From Nomia melanderi (lineage: Eukaryota; Arthropoda; Insecta; Hymenoptera; Halictidae): 64,000 nt of DNA. Under the pieces are notes generated by a model that had not been told where the DNA came from, searched no databases, and saw only the letters and a list, made by a program, of their open reading frames with translations. How positions within the stretch are numbered: the stretch's first letter is position 1; each line of letters starts with the position of its first letter. The stretch spans positions 4,337,001-4,401,000 of the forward strand of contig NC_135007.1 of assembly GCF_051020985.1 (NCBI RefSeq), read 5' to 3'. Below, piece after piece: positions 25,380 to 39,474 of this stretch. The translations under genes and the position numbers were made by a program.

Positions 25380-25871
25380 TATCGACGCGTTATTCCGCAC
25401 CGGAAACGAGATACAGCTGTAACACGACCACGGAACGCTTAACAAACAGCTGGTGAAACGTTCGCACGCGCGCGCACTGTCGGCGGCCCCGAGCTAATTG
25501 GTCTAGAAGCAGAAAAGTCCGACATCGGGTATGTTTCATTTGCACCTGACACAAACAACGTTTAAATCCTCAATTACAGTCGCTCGGCCGTTACGTGGAC
25601 AGGATATCCGTTTGACGTACGTGCCCGTTAATTTTCGAACGCGGTTCCCGCCCGGGGGGTGGGGGACGCACGCGCCACGTGAATTACACTCGAACCGAAC
25701 GTGGATCCATGGAAATGGTTGTCCTTAAACTGTTTTGGTTGGGGGCTCGTGCGTAGTCCCCTATTTCTGCCGTTTAAAATATGCGTGATTTTCTCGTTAA
25801 CATGTCCTGTGGCCGAGCCTTCCTGCGTGACTTACTGTTCGCCCGCTATCGATGAACAGTGGGATATACTA
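25380..25871. other. GC-rich patch in the UGT intron
   Basis: CpG-rich block with a CGCGCGCGC run near 25465 and a C/G run near 25652. No gene recognised. It stops at the TTAA element at 25872. Confidence 0.35.
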
Positions 25872-26122
25872 TTAACCCTTTCAGACCTGACGCACATTAT
25901 AATGCATACTGCTTTACTACTTCCATATCTGCCAAAATATTCAAACTGTGACAGGTAACCATACATAAACCTTTGCTTTGAGGATATTTCTATATGAAAA
26001 GTAATGTACTGCCATTACTTTATTCAAGGTAAAGTCATTACTAGTGATGCATTGAACGGCGATCCTTTATTGTTAGGTAAGTGAACCGAATTTTGAACAA
26101 AAATCAGGTCTAAAAGGGTTAA
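25872..26122. mobile_element. TTAA-bounded piggyBac-type MITE (251 bp)
   Basis: Left TTAACCCTTTCAGACCTGA; right end reversed TTAACCCTTTTAGACCTGA: 18 of 19 bases paired. TTAA plus a CCC-initiated inverted end is the classic piggyBac layout. The 250-base length precludes a transposase. One of the cleanest elements in the window. Confidence 0.82.
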
Positions 26123-27959
26123 GTTATAAATTTTTGATACACTGGTCACATTATATGATATACGTAACAGAGAAGGTTGTTAGATATAAAAACGAAGAAT
26201 GATGTGTATCAGTGTTTCTCAAATTTTTTGCCAGGAGATCTAATATATTCGTTTACAATGGTACATGGACGAAATTTTTAATAACTTGGTAGATTAGAGT
26301 TACTTTGTGTGGTACAAAGGAATAAATTCCTGTCCATTAATTTAATAGCCAACTTTTAGAAATGACTAAACAAATTAAATTGCTAACCCAAATGCACACC
26401 ATTAAAATAACATTGAATTGGTACGTTCAAGTAAGATACATTATTTATTTCTACATAAAGTATACCTATATGAAATTATAATATAAATATATGGAGATAT
26501 GGATATATATATATAAAGTATTCCTTTCTATTCATCAAACACAATAAAATCCATATAATCTTTCATACTGTACATTTGTAATATTTATTTCACTTATTTC
26601 TAACTTCTAATCTAATCAATCTTCTAGCTATTTCTTCAACCTAACCAAGACCACACATAATTCATTCAAAGATATGAAGGAATTATGACTTCATAACTTG
26701 TTAATTATTTAAGTTAGTGACTTATTCATCTCAAAAAAGTTACAATTACCAATTATTTTTACTTGGACCAATAAATTCTTTTCCTACATTTAATTCCGGT
26801 CAGACATTCTCAAAAACATTCTCGAAGAATCATTATCTATTACCTACTATGAATCGAATGGATTCCGAGCGGAGAGGAGCGTCGGTCATCGTCGCCCCGT
26901 GACCAACTACTCCGAATGAATGAAATGCGGCACCCGGGAGATCCGAGGCGAAGTGAAAAAGGCGAGCAGTTGGTTTAAGGAGCTGTGACGAATTTACAGT
27001 GACTACGTTCTTTTCAGCTCTTTCGCGCTCCAGTTCGACGAATTTTCAGCTAACGAGTGACACCGAGGGCGCCTCGAAGAATGTTTGTTTCCGTCGAGCG
27101 TACCGTGAATCTTTTCGTTTTAATTAATCCTTTCGACTCTGTGCCTGACTAGTATGCAGAATAGTATATACATACGTGCACTCTGCTACAGTATTCTCTG
27201 TTACATTAGAAGATACTTATGAAAGGTGTGATTCAAGAAATCACAAAAAAATGATGAAAAATATATTAATAACAATATATTATTCATTTCACGGACACGT
27301 TCGAGTTTCCTCAAGAATCGACTTAAACAATTTTTGAAGCAGAAGATTGTAGAAGTTATAATTCTAAAAACTTTGTCATGTTTGATACTGTTTGTTTAAT
27401 GTCCTGCCTGCCACGTTACTTAAATTGAAGTAATACATTTTTTACATTCTATAAAATGCAAGAAGGTTGAAATCGCGACAAGAAACCTTGATCATTTTCT
27501 GTTTCACGAAGAAAATGATTCTGAACGTATACAATTTTTTTCATTGTTGATTCAACAGGCAACACGTTAATGTGTACCTTCAATATCTGAATTTCTTTAC
27601 AAGTTAGTAATTTGACACGTCAACACTAATTTATACAACGCTATACTCACCGGGCTGTGTTGGAAATGAGAAAATCGCTTATTAATATCAGAAAAATCAA
27701 TGCGAATAACTGCATAGTGAATTAAAACTAATTTCACTATTTATTCATTCTGGAATAGCAATAAATTCTAACACTAAAATATAAAAGATTATTATTTAAC
27801 GGGAATTCTTTTCTACCACTGATACACTCCAGCGTTAACATTTTACAATTCAGTGATAAGGATAGCCACTGACATATATCAATTATCCAGTCAATGATCA
27901 GTTAAATTATTCCAGCTGTCCAAATATTTATAAACAAATCGATAGCGCAATATTAGACC

Positions 27960-28545
27960 GCGCAGTGAAATAAAGGTGAAAGGAACATGTCCGCGCTTAG
28001 TCGCGGCAAGCTTATCGAGGCTTGTGGAACACCGGGAAAGGAAAGAACGAAGGTGAAATGGCCCTCGGGCCCCAAGCTCGGATCCAATTAGATTTTTAAT
28101 AAAAGTTTACCCATCCCGCCGCTCTGTCCCGCGAGTCACGTACCGGTTTGCGTCCGCACAGACTGAGAAAAAGATTAACTGGTTCCCAGGGTAACCAGGC
28201 TTTTGACACAGGGACTACCGGATGACCTAGTGCCACCGGCGGATTAACGAGTTAGCGAACCACTGTCGATACTTGAAAATTCCATGAAGGTGCTACGCTT
28301 CCACACTATGCCCAGAGAAAGTGGTATGTAGAGCATTATACTTGCAGAACTTGGACAACGATGTAAAATGTATGCAATTTCCTTACAGCGAAGTTTTCGC
28401 CAATTTTCTCCCGGGAAACTGCAACAGCATAATCTACAAGCGAAAATAATTTCAGAAAGTGTTACCCGTATGAAGTTTCCCTGTAAACGCTCCGTTGCAA
28501 AGTTATGGGCAAATATTGAACGCGGTGGGGCCTGTGTGCGTTGTA
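27960..28545. other. GC-richer intronic patch
   Basis: Moderately CpG-rich stretch without recognisable coding sequence or repeat boundaries. Confidence 0.3.
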
Positions 28546-29634
28546 ATGAATAATTCCCAATGATGGAATATTAAAAAGCTTCGCTGCGTTTAATTAATTT
28601 GTATTCTACGTAATGCCTCGAGTCTTGCGACGATTCCGTGTAACTGATAGTACAACAGTCACTTGAAATATGTAATTTAACTAATTAAATGCACATAAAG
28701 TAAACACGTTACACTCTGGCATACATAATTCATTGCTGCGTATAAGTATGCTGCCATATTTTATCCTGTGATCGATATTGCGTTTACGTGAAATTGTTAT
28801 AACTGTAATTTAAAGAAGCGATTCAGATGATTAAGGTATACGTTCGAAGTTCTCAAGGTTGCCTCCAAGTTTTTATAGCTAAGCTTATCATTTTTATAGT
28901 TCGGTCTTTTAACGTACATTAAGACGACTTTGAGATCGTGACACTTTTTTTTCTGTATATAAAGTAAAGGAATTATAGAGAAAATATTATATCCAACAGA
29001 AATTTTGCTCGACCTTGTTAACATAAATGAACACTACGTCATCCTATGCATTTTAGAATTGTTGATAAATTGGTATTATTTAATATTTCTATATTTGATA
29101 CATAATCTGTCACATGATATTTAGATATAAGCATTTCCTTCTACACACTATGATCGGATCTCTTAATATCAGAAGATGAGAACCATTGATCGATCGTCGA
29201 TGTCGACTGTATAAATATTTCTAGATGTCCTTCTATAAGTCAAACTAATTGTAAAACGTCAATTAACTTCTTGCACGAAGAATTTTGTTTTTACCTATTT
29301 TACGCAGATATTTACAGTAATTTTGTATAGAGTGATACATATCAAGACAATCAAGTAAGTATGCGCAATACAACAAAACTATCGATGTGTATAAGACGTC
29401 ACTGGCAATTTTGGAATATAAACATCTCGACGTGCGTGCTACGTCTTTCCAGAAGTTAACACTTTTGCAGCCAATGTGACATACTTGTAACGCTAAACAT
29501 TTTCTATCTTGCATCTTGCGCAAAGAAAATTAAATTTAAACTTCCACGTGTGTTTGTATTTGAAATCGTAACGCATGATGTAAAGTGTAGGTAGCTAACA
29601 CTATCTTTTTCTTGAATTTTATTCGTATTTTATG

Positions 29635-29708
29635 AAGGCGACTTTTTACATTTAATAAAATATTGAAATTATGAAGATTGTTACTAAAACAAACGCTAGT
29701 CATGTTAA
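29635..29708. repeat. Dispersed repeat E (copy 2)
   Basis: Contains AATAAAATATTGAAATTATG and TTACTAAAACAAACGCTAG and ends at CATGTTAA. Aligns with the copies at 16375, 32350 and 42335. Confidence 0.5.
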
Positions 29709-30144
29709 GAACGATGAGGTTACAGTTCCAGCTTCATTTTCAAATTATTAACTATTCGCAAATAGTAGAACGCGAGAAACAGTGAAGTAGATCAGCATAA
29801 GCACAGACAGTGATATACAGTGAGACTCAGATGTAGATGCCTAACTCATATATTATTATTAATCAATTGTAGTCGTAAAGTGAATGAATTACTGACCATG
29901 AGTATCTACATTAACAAAAAGTAAAGAGGAAGATCATGAACTGAAGTGATTTGAACCATAATAATGCATTTACAATTTAATTTATGTCCTCACGAATATT
30001 GTAACACGATATAATTCAAGAATCTGTAAATGCATACGAAAAATAAAAGTCAACTGAATACACAAATGCATACAAATGATGAATATTAACAACTGAATAA
30101 CCCAAAAACAAAGCAGTAATTTCAATTTTGTCACCTTTCACCTA

Positions 30145-30250
30145 TTGCCGTCGAGAATTTTTGAAATTTCTAGAAACTCTTTCCATAAAAAGCCAAATTG
30201 CACATAAAAATTTTAAATACTAGAAAATAAAAAACCACATATCAACCTGT
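30145..30250. repeat. Dispersed repeat F (copy 1)
   Basis: Matches 60960-61065 and 63865-63975 in order: ACTCTTTCCATAAAAAGCC, then TTTTAAATACTAGAAAATAA, then ATATCAACCTGTCG. AT-rich and non-coding. Confidence 0.5.
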
Positions 30251-30265
30251 CGTTATTCAAATTTT

Positions 30266-30338
30266 AAATGATTAAATGATTAAATTATTAAATTATTAAA
30301 TTATTAAATTATTAAATTATTAAATTATTAAATTATTC
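30266..30338. repeat. (AAATTATT)n microsatellite
   Basis: Perfect 8-base repeat for most of its length; the first two units have AAATGATT. Confidence 0.85.
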
Positions 30339-32349
30339 ATTTACAACTGTCGATTTTACCATTATAGTGACATTTGATCGCAAAAGATTAATTTTTATAC
30401 TACTTTGGTTGATGGTATCATCCCTTATAACATTCATTGCACGTAATCTGACACCCTGTATAACTTCTGCTGTGACGAACAAGGTTTCCAACTCAATACT
30501 AACTTTACTGGTCCAGATTCGCTACGTATTAATTACACGAAAATTTTTTGGTCCTAATACTCTAATGAACGAATTAATTACATTGTATCTCTTTGCATGT
30601 ATAACCGCTCCAGGGAAAAATGTGTTTCCTGACACGCCCACGCAAATTCTAAATGTCGAACGTTGTTCTGTAATTTCTTCAGTGGGCGGAGCTTCTACTT
30701 TAGGGACGAACCGAATCTTCTTTTGAACAAAAGGAAGCATAAATCGTAGCCAAAGGCGATCTTTAACTCAGAAAATGTTCGCTCGAAGATATTTGAGGCG
30801 GCTGCTACCCTAAAATAAGTATTTCGATTTCGAAGGGTGGGCGGGGACCTTGGCAGCCAGCTTGGATGCATAAAGTCCAGGCTGTCCGAGGCACCGATTC
30901 TAAATTATCGCGAGCCGGCGTGGCGGACACGCGAAATCTACGTATTCGTAAACCGTTAGTACATATATACGGAAACTACTTGGCAGATGTCGAACAATAA
31001 GACTAGAAAAATAGTAATCGCAGTTCGGCGTCGTGGTGGCAAGCACAAACAATTCGTCCACTTATATAGCACATTTTCACTGTACAGAACAAAAAGTAGG
31101 ATATCTATGATACGTATATAATAAAAATATAGTATATAATATACAATATTTATGGCATCAATGTAATAAATATATAATATATTACATAAGATATTTAGAA
31201 AATACGAAACAGATATAAGATTATATATTTTAAATGATGAAATCGAAATACAACTCTAAATTATTAGTAACTTTTTAATTGACTTTGTCCGTGATGTTTT
31301 AATAGATTTTTTTTAATAATTAAACTTTCACTTTTCAATAAAACCTTATTTTTCTTTTTTTAATTTATTGGAGGTTAACTGAAAAGTTTCTTTACAATAT
31401 AAAAGAATTATTTAGTGATACTAAAAATTGATCTTTTTTTGTATTGACTTTTTGAGGTTTGTTGGAATATAATTATTTAAATGTAATTAATTAAATGTAA
31501 TGAATTGTAAAATTATAAAGAACAATTATTTTCTTCATATTTGGGCTATGATAAAGAAAAGTATAACGATTAAAATTTTCGAGTCTTTTGAATTGAACGT
31601 CTAAATAAAACAGAAAGAAAATGAAAATATAGGAAAAGGAATAAAAATTAATTAATGTTTAGGGATCAGGCTGTAAGAGGTTAAACTAAGCAGTGATATG
31701 AAGCGAACAATGTAAATAATTGTCAAAAATAAACAACTGATTCTACAAATGAGAATACAGAATTTATTTTTAAGCATTTCTTCAATTATTCTTGTATATT
31801 TAACATAGGGTTTGTAAAATTCTTTTATCTGGTTTGACCAACCAGTTTTTAAAAAAATTCAAATCAAAGAATTTTTTAAGCTATTTTGTTTGTTTTTTTC
31901 TTTCAAATAATGCTCTTTAAATCATCCAAACAGCTAGAAGCAAACTGTAAACTAATGCAGTGAATACAAAAAAAGATTTCAGTTCAAAAATATGTGCATA
32001 TAAAAAAGATATGTGGTGGTATAATATTTTCTTTTTTACAACGTTACTGAATTTATGATAGTGACGGAAGGGTGAAAATTTAGAGAATGCAGAAAGAAGA
32101 ATTAAGTCCGAAATATTTACAAGCAACCACAAAATACATTAATGGATCTGCAATGCTACATATATATATTTCTTCGCATAAGACGTCGAAAAATTAATAA
32201 TTACTCATAACATTGTTGATAAAAATAAATATTAATCAGAAATTGTAGTACAAACAAAAATACAAAGTAATAAATAAACAATAAAAATTTCTATTTCACA
32301 ATTGTGCAAACATTTTAAAAACAGTCTCCAATATTTTCTAATTCAAATC

Positions 32350-32440
32350 TCATCAAAAATTTATAAGAATCTATTATAATAAAATATTGTGACTCTGAAG
32401 ATTGCTACTGAAACAAGCTCTGTTCTCGAATAGAGTAATG
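32350..32440. repeat. Dispersed repeat E (copy 3)
   Basis: Reads AATAAAATATTGTGACTCTG then TTGCTACTGAAACAAGCTCTG. Closest to the copy at 29635. Confidence 0.5.
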
Positions 32441-32529
32441 TCGTATGACAAAACGTATATCACCAACCTACCAGACTCTTTAGAACGGTAACAATGATAC
32501 TACAGTGAAATGAAACGAAATAAAAGAGT

Positions 32530-33200
32530 AACAATAATCCCGGGAGCAAGAATCGATGCCCGACGATTTTATCGTCGCGTCAATTAATCAGGATCTCCTG
32601 AAACAACGTGTATATGATATTAATTCCGAACGGTTCGCGTTTGTCAGGTTTTTTGGGGCGAGAATTTACGGGACACGGAAATTGCTCACTTCCCAATATT
32701 TCCATTTCCAATGATATTTATGCTTCCGGCTTGTCTAGGAGACAAACGCGCGTTGCTCCGTTCGAAACATCGCATTGACGCGCGTAAGTCGAGCGTCGAA
32801 TGGAATCAATGGTATTATTACACTCGTCGTGGGAATCAACTGCAACGACGATTGCCGTTCCCACGGAAGCAGAACTCTTCGGATCAATTACGACCGTGAC
32901 AGGAACGCCACGACTGTCTATCGCGAAAATAAAAATCGTTTCGGAGCCGGTTTAATAATAGCAGTCGCTTCTCATCTTTCGATTACGCTAATTCCGACGA
33001 TCCTCCTCCAAGCCCCGGGTAGCATCCACCTTTATGAAATCAATGGGCGGGCGTCAGATCGATTGAAATTCACCCCGTCATCGGTAACTTCCCTTGATTA
33101 AAGCGAACCAATGAATCCTTCCTTTTTCCGAGCTCGATTCCTTGAATGTATTCGCGTAGCTGCGGAGCTGGCTTAAGGGATGATATATATCTGACAAGGG
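32530..33200. other. GC-richer intronic patch
   Basis: CpG-containing block between AT-rich flanks. The overlapping open frames at 32711-33101 have no recognisable domain. Confidence 0.3.
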
Positions 33201-34912
33201 AAGTTATTGAAGCCGGAAATTCAAAAAATTATGAAGCTTTGTGCGTAAGTAGAATAGGGCAAATCTAATACATTGCAATTTTTTTTTGTACCGAATTTCA
33301 CTTTGAAGGTGTGAAATTACCCCTGAAAAAATGCAAATTTTTCTATCCTGTGGATTATCTTGAGAACAGTAAGAGATAGTGAAAAAAAATTTGAACAAAA
33401 AATATATTGTTCTTTAAGGTTTATAAAATTGCAAGGTAAAATTTTTACAAAATATTGGTGGTGGGGATATTTTGAAAAATTTGAACTTTTCATCCTCTTT
33501 TAACACACTGTCATCAGTATTTAAATTCGTAAATGTACACGTAACTTCTAAAATTTACAATGAAAACGTTACACTCTCATTACGAACAAAAATAGTTACA
33601 CCAGCTAGAAAATGTCTACTAATTACTGTTTTTTCACTTTTTCTAAATATTCAACCATTCCATTAAAATAATCTTCACAGTCCAGCACCAAACATGGCAC
33701 CTATGTAATGAAAGAAACTAGAACATCACGTAGACTGGACAAGTTGTTAGTCGAAGAGATTGCTTCAGTTTCGAAGAATTTCTTTTATCGACGTGAAATC
33801 AAACATCAATAGAAAAATGAAAAATTTAATGTTTGCGATTGTTCAAATCTTTTCTCAATCTTCAAATGGACTTTCCTCAATATTCAGCTTTCAAACATAT
33901 TGCTTAAGATTACTCAAAACCTATTCGACCGATTTACTTTAAATTTTGTGGGATTTATACTTCCTATTTCATTGTACTACTTTTATGAAAAGTATAAAAC
34001 TGCATACCCTAAGATTGAAACTTTCATTTAGAGAGCTACTATTTCTTTAAGAATCGACAGTTTTGAAATCGTCACATTAGAACAGTATTTTGTATCATAT
34101 TTTAGGAAATTGGTTCGTTTTGTATTTTTTGATAAAAAGAACTTACGTAAAGAATAAAAAAATCATTTCAATTAACTACTATAAAAATTAATTATAACCA
34201 GTACTATGATTAAGTAAATAAATAAAATTACGAATATATTAATGTGAGAAGTGAAATACACAAAATTATAAAATAAATAGAGCTATGAATAAAGCACTGG
34301 ATAAATGAATATATTTGATTAATAAATGAGTGGGTTGAATGGTTGCAAATGAACAAAACAAACGAGTGTGATTAATAACGACATAAAAGAGGCGAGAGTT
34401 GCATCCGAGCGTTGAGAGAGTAAAGATGAGCGATAAATTTTAAAGATCAATTTTTCATTTAAACACCTTTTTAAAGTTCGATTTTAAATATATTATTTAA
34501 AAAATCAAATTTCAGACTTCTGTGTTTCTTTATAAAATACAAGTAGAATCAAAGAGTTTGTTTTATATCTAATCAAATTTGAGAAATTAAAAGTAAATAA
34601 ACATTTATCCTTTATACAAATTAAATACGAAGAACTACGGGGCAGAACAAATTATATTAAGCCACAATAACAAAGAAAAAGAAATTTCAGTCGTCAAAAC
34701 GAATTTTACCCCAGTTTAGTAACATTATCGAAACATAAACGATTCAATTCCCTTGAAACAAAAGAATAATAAAAATATAAAACACCTACATATCCCGTGA
34801 AACCTCCTGATCCTTTACAACTGAATCATCCCAGAAATAATACAATTTTTGTATCATTCTTGTATCGTGAAAAATAAAGACAAACTACGTATAACATTTT
34901 ACAATAATTAGA

Positions 34913-35157
34913 TTAACACTAGAACTACTGAACCAGTTAAAATGGTGGGTTTTAGTTTTCTTCTTTCGCAGTGAATGATATTCTCAATTATTAATGAAGT
35001 ATTAAATATCAAAAGTTATTTTACAAATCAATAGCTGTACTTTCATACTACAATAAATGTTTTTAGAAATTAAGAAGAATGTATTATTCTAATTTTTATA
35101 AGAACGAAATATCAATCACATTAAATACAACATTAAATGCAACATTTCTAGTGTTAA
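34913..35157. mobile_element. TTAA-bounded MITE, family A (245 bp)
   Basis: Left TTAACACTAGAACTACTGAA; right end reversed TTAACACTAGAAATGTTGCA. The first 12 bases are identical at both ends, with TTAA borders. The reverse complement aligns with 9437-9656 and 22109-22329. Confidence 0.75.
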
Positions 35158-35269
35158 ACAGAAACATTGTATTGAACTCCATTTTCGAAAATAAAAGAAG
35201 TATAAAGAATCCGCATTATTTACAGGCTGATCCAATATAAACATCTCCCCGTGATGATGCTACACAGAG

Positions 35270-36400
35270 AACATTTCGAAAATGCTCCATCCAATCCGGA
35301 ATAAACGCGTATTCCATCGGCCATTAACGCAGGATGAGCGTAAGTACTTACAAGATTTTAATCGTCTGACTTCCGGGAAGCCATTACGCGCGGCGCGCGA
35401 AATTCCCATTTCGTATTCCGCGACGCGTATTTCAGAGCACCCTGTGTGTAAAACCGATCTCGTTCCCCAGAGGCTTCTTCTTCGTCGGGTGCTAGACGGT
35501 GGTCGGGAAAATCCAATCGCTTCCCGACGATATACGTCTTTGTAACTCGATAAGTCGCCCGGGTAATACGGCGGAGGGCCTTAGGAAAGAAAATTTCGAC
35601 GTCCGGCGCGGAGTGGTGGAGGGTAGAAGGATGAGGAGAGGGGTGAAACGGAGAGGAGAAGGAGGACGACGAACGATAGAACGAGATCAAAATCCGGAAA
35701 TCTTATCCCTGCCTTGGATATTCGGATGCGGCTGTTCCGAGGAACACGTGACGCGACAATTCAAACGAAAGCACGACGTCGGGACCGGAGAATTGCGGTT
35801 CCACCCCCTCCAGTAAGTGACACTGCTATTCGCGCGGGTCTTCGGCGAGATTGCGGAATGATCGATGGGGAACGGATGAAAAGTTGGCCGTTCGACGCGT
35901 TGAGAGTCGCCTACCGTTTAATTTCGCTCGATTCCCGGGATAACGGTGTCTTTTCAGTATAACCGTCACGGGTCGCAGATTTCCTGGATACCGCACTTCC
36001 CATTTAACGAAGTATCTGTTCTCCAACGATGTTTGGTAACTTGTCCCCCGAACTGAAGGGGAAAGTGTGGCAAGGGGACACATCCACTTACGATGAACGT
36101 TAATGTCTAGGTTTCGGTCGCTTTTGTTATTGGTCGATTCGCGTAAACGAAGACCGCAAAGGAAACAGAATACCTCCTAATACCTCCTCGATGTCGCGCC
36201 CTTATTTATATCTCATTCGATCGTATTCTATTTCATTTACAATCTTCGTTTACGCGAATCGGTTAATAACAAAAGCGACCGAAAGCTAGGCGTGAAACGG
36301 GAAGCGTTCATCGCGAGTGGATGTGTCCCCTTGCCGCACTTGCCCCTTCAGTTCGAAGAATAAGTTACCAAACGTCGTTGGAAGACAGTGCTCGAGCTTG
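35270..36400. other. GC-rich island ending in a large inverted repeat
   Basis: CpG-rich block of over 1 kb. Open frames of 80-110 codons on both strands, no recognisable domain. The right part is the inverted repeat at 36023-36381. Confidence 0.4.
36023..36381. repeat. Large inverted repeat (arms about 130 bp, loop about 90 bp)
   Basis: The left arm 36023-36153 and right arm 36243-36381 are reverse complements with few mismatches. Paired blocks from outside in: CCAACGATGTTTGGTAACTT, ACTGAAGGGGAAAGTG, GGCAAGGGGACACATCCACT, TTTCGGTCGCTTTTGTTATT and GATTCGCGTAAACGAAGA. The 36100-36112/36280-36300 part is the least conserved. The loop contains a short direct repeat of TACCTCC. A transcript across it would fold into a long hairpin. 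It is not bounded by TTAA. Confidence 0.82.
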
Positions 36401-36412
36401 ATGAAACTAGAT

Positions 36413-36476
36413 GAGAGAGAGAGCGAGAGAGAGAGAGAGAGAGAGGGGGAGAGAGAGAGAGAGAGAGAGAGAAGAG
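36413..36476. repeat. (GA)n microsatellite
   Basis: About 64 bases of GA with a single GC interruption and one GGGG break, starting about 30 bases after the inverted repeat. Confidence 0.9.
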
Positions 36477-39390
36477 TTGCGATTATTATAAGATTAAAAG
36501 CGTCTGCCGGGATTACTCGAGGCACGGATAGATAAATAAGTCCGAGGAATGCGAGAACGCGGAAAATAAAATGGACGGCAATGTGAGTCTTGAAAGAGGA
36601 ACTCGCTGCCTAACAAGATCAAAGTCTTGCCTCTTGCTACCCGGGATGTTCGATGCATCTTCACGAAGCGACGCGGCACGTATCCGTGGCTCAACAGAAA
36701 TCCTTCCTTAGCAAGAGATTTACTTCTATTTTCTGTGATTCATTCGCTCCCTATCTCCGCTGTCGACCAAATTTCAAAATGGATGTCGGGATCCTTAGCG
36801 GAAGAGATTAAAGGATACTCGGCAGTTGGAAAAAATATTGTAAGTAACGTCTGAATCTTTAAAAAATATTAAGCTGATTGGTTGAAGGGAGATATGGAAG
36901 AGATCAATGAAGATGAGGTAAGTATGAACTTAAATTTTAGTAGCTGATATCTATGTCGAAGAGATGATATTCACTTTTCGGTGATTAGTAGATGTTAGCT
37001 ATTAAAATTTTTACACCACTCTACCTTAAGAGGAGTGAGAGATGAAAGAGTAGATTATTTAAATACTTTTTTATCCTTGTTAATTGTGTACACTTAAGGA
37101 AAACGTATGAAGCAGAGTTTTCTGAAGTATGGATCGCGAGTTGATTTTTGACGGGTTGTGAAGAATGAAAAAACATACTTCACCTTCATTCAGTGTGTCC
37201 TGTTTGTTCAATATCAAATTGCCATAAATAAGGCAATTATGTTAAATTAGTTACAGAAAATTTTATAAGTGAAGTAGTCACACAAACTTGTTTTCGAAAA
37301 TGGCTCTCAAGCCATGAAAGTTTGGAAAACGCTGTTATAAAGAATTATTTTTAATTGTCATAAAGAGCTATCACGGTTTGAAATGACGATGATGTACTGC
37401 AGATTTATATACTCCAAAGAGTTCTAATGTGTTAATGTAAACGTTGAAGCATTCTCAAAACATTATGACTATTCAACTGTTCGCCGGATATAATAGAATA
37501 GCTAAGAAAACAGTTTCATAGCAAGTCTATGAAGTTGTTTCCAAGTACAACGATCAGTATTTACGTGCCTACCTAAATATGTTTGAAAGAAGTTTTCTTT
37601 CTTACTTTCTAAACATTGCGTTATTGTTATTTCATTTATTAATTGTAGCAGTAATAATAATAATAACTATAATTAGTTAATATATTAACAATATCAGACA
37701 GATAAATAAATGTATTTAAAATTCGTGCATATGCTTTTATTGACTTCAATATTATACTAGTAGTAAATACATCATTCTAATTGAAAAGAATCTGTCATCT
37801 TAAAATTTTAAGATGTATCCAAAACCGTACTACAGATGGTAATCAGCTAACGCAGTAGCCAAGTTACATTTGAAACTGCTGCATTTACTTCAACTTGGAA
37901 GATATCGAAAGGAAATTTTAAAGAAATGTACTTCTTAAAATGCAGAAAACATTAAGATGATGCCCGTGGAGTTGTGTCACGATACTGCACGTATCATCTC
38001 AATTTCAATGGCCATTAAAACCAACCATTATCCCAGGAATAGTTTCGACCATTCTCCTTCAGTCTAACGCTACTGTACCAAATAGTACTCTACCAAATAG
38101 TAAATTTACATATAATTCTCTTTTAACTGCTGTATACTGTCCCAATAATTTGAGAAATTGTAGGTGATATTGTGGTGATAATTTAATACATATAATCGTT
38201 ATAACAATGGAGCAATATTGAAGCAATACGTTAAAAATAACTTTGATTTGTCTCCACCAAGATTCCTTTAATCTTAATAATAATCTCATACGTCTAGAAT
38301 AAAAAATTACAAACGAATAACTTTTCATTCATTTCATTTAAACAACGAAAAGTCAGTATTTTAATTTACTTCTTTTCTAATATTTAAGAGTTCGATATAT
38401 AATTTAGCTTCCTGTGAAGATTCTGAATACCTTGAAAAAGAATTATCACAAATGAAAAATATAAGTAGAATGTGCGAACCAATAATATTAAAATCGGATA
38501 TAAAAATGAACGGTACTCATTGGATTCGTATTTGAAACGACAGTTCGATCTTTTCGAGAACGAGAAAGTTATGAAGTTGTCAGTCGGGCAGACGCAAACG
38601 TCTGTATTAAAGCGTTTTCTAAATGCGGCTTTCGTGTACATCGCGCTGAATGCATTATTCAAACACTTGTACTCGTACACGTAACTTAAATAATGAAATT
38701 CAGCGGATCCGTGGAAGCCGGCTTTTTGCTTCCCCGCAGACTCGCTTTAACTCCGGAACGGAATATATTCCCGGTAAACACAATACCGAAGACGCGAAAG
38801 TTCCATTTGCAAATAAGCAAGTTTTTAATCCGTCGCGAGCCCGGCCCGTTATAGCGATACCTCCAAGTCAGCCGTTGAAGCGAACTAACTTTCGAATTCG
38901 CAGGCTGAAACTATTCTCTAGGATCGAAACACTATCATCCGAACATCCTGCCTCGAGGGCGAAGGTCTCTCGTATTACAGAGCACTGACATGATCTCGGG
39001 TCTGTTCGCCTAAGATAGTTGAAATTAGATATAATAGGATTAGTGTTGTTGTTAGCAACAGCAACAAAGTCTTTGCTACCTTGTTCTACTTTGTTCTTAG
39101 AATCGGTCACTTTTATTTCTTTTGTCTTTTCGTTTGCGTAGAATGTTAAACATCTCGGTACATTTTTATGTGATTAAATAATTGTTCATATTTGAAAAAG
39201 TATATGGATATTAACATCAGAGTCAAAGTATTAATTGTTGTTATTGACTTAAACCTCGTATTGCGACTGTTCGAGAAATGATTTAGATGAATTTAAAAAC
39301 TGGCAGAGATGTACGTCTTTAAAGTGTTAGGGTGTGACGCGAAAGAACAGGGTCAACTAGGGAAAAGGATACTTTTGAAAAAGAAAGATC

Positions 39391-39474
39391 GATCATTTAA
39401 GTATGAGTGAGATGAAGTGTGAAAGCGACAAAGATCATTTAAGTATGAGTAAAATGAAGTGTGAAAGCGACAAA
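39391..39474. repeat. 42-bp tandem duplication
   Basis: Two adjacent copies of a 42-base unit starting GATCATTTAAGTATGAGT and ending GTGTGAAAGCGACAAA, with two to three differences. Non-coding. Confidence 0.8.

Noticed and set aside
30367..30726. 119-codon forward open frame, hydrophobic start, with an open reverse frame too
   Set aside because: No family recognised, no splice or start context, and an open antisense frame over the same bases; AT-rich hydrophobic frames arise by chance.
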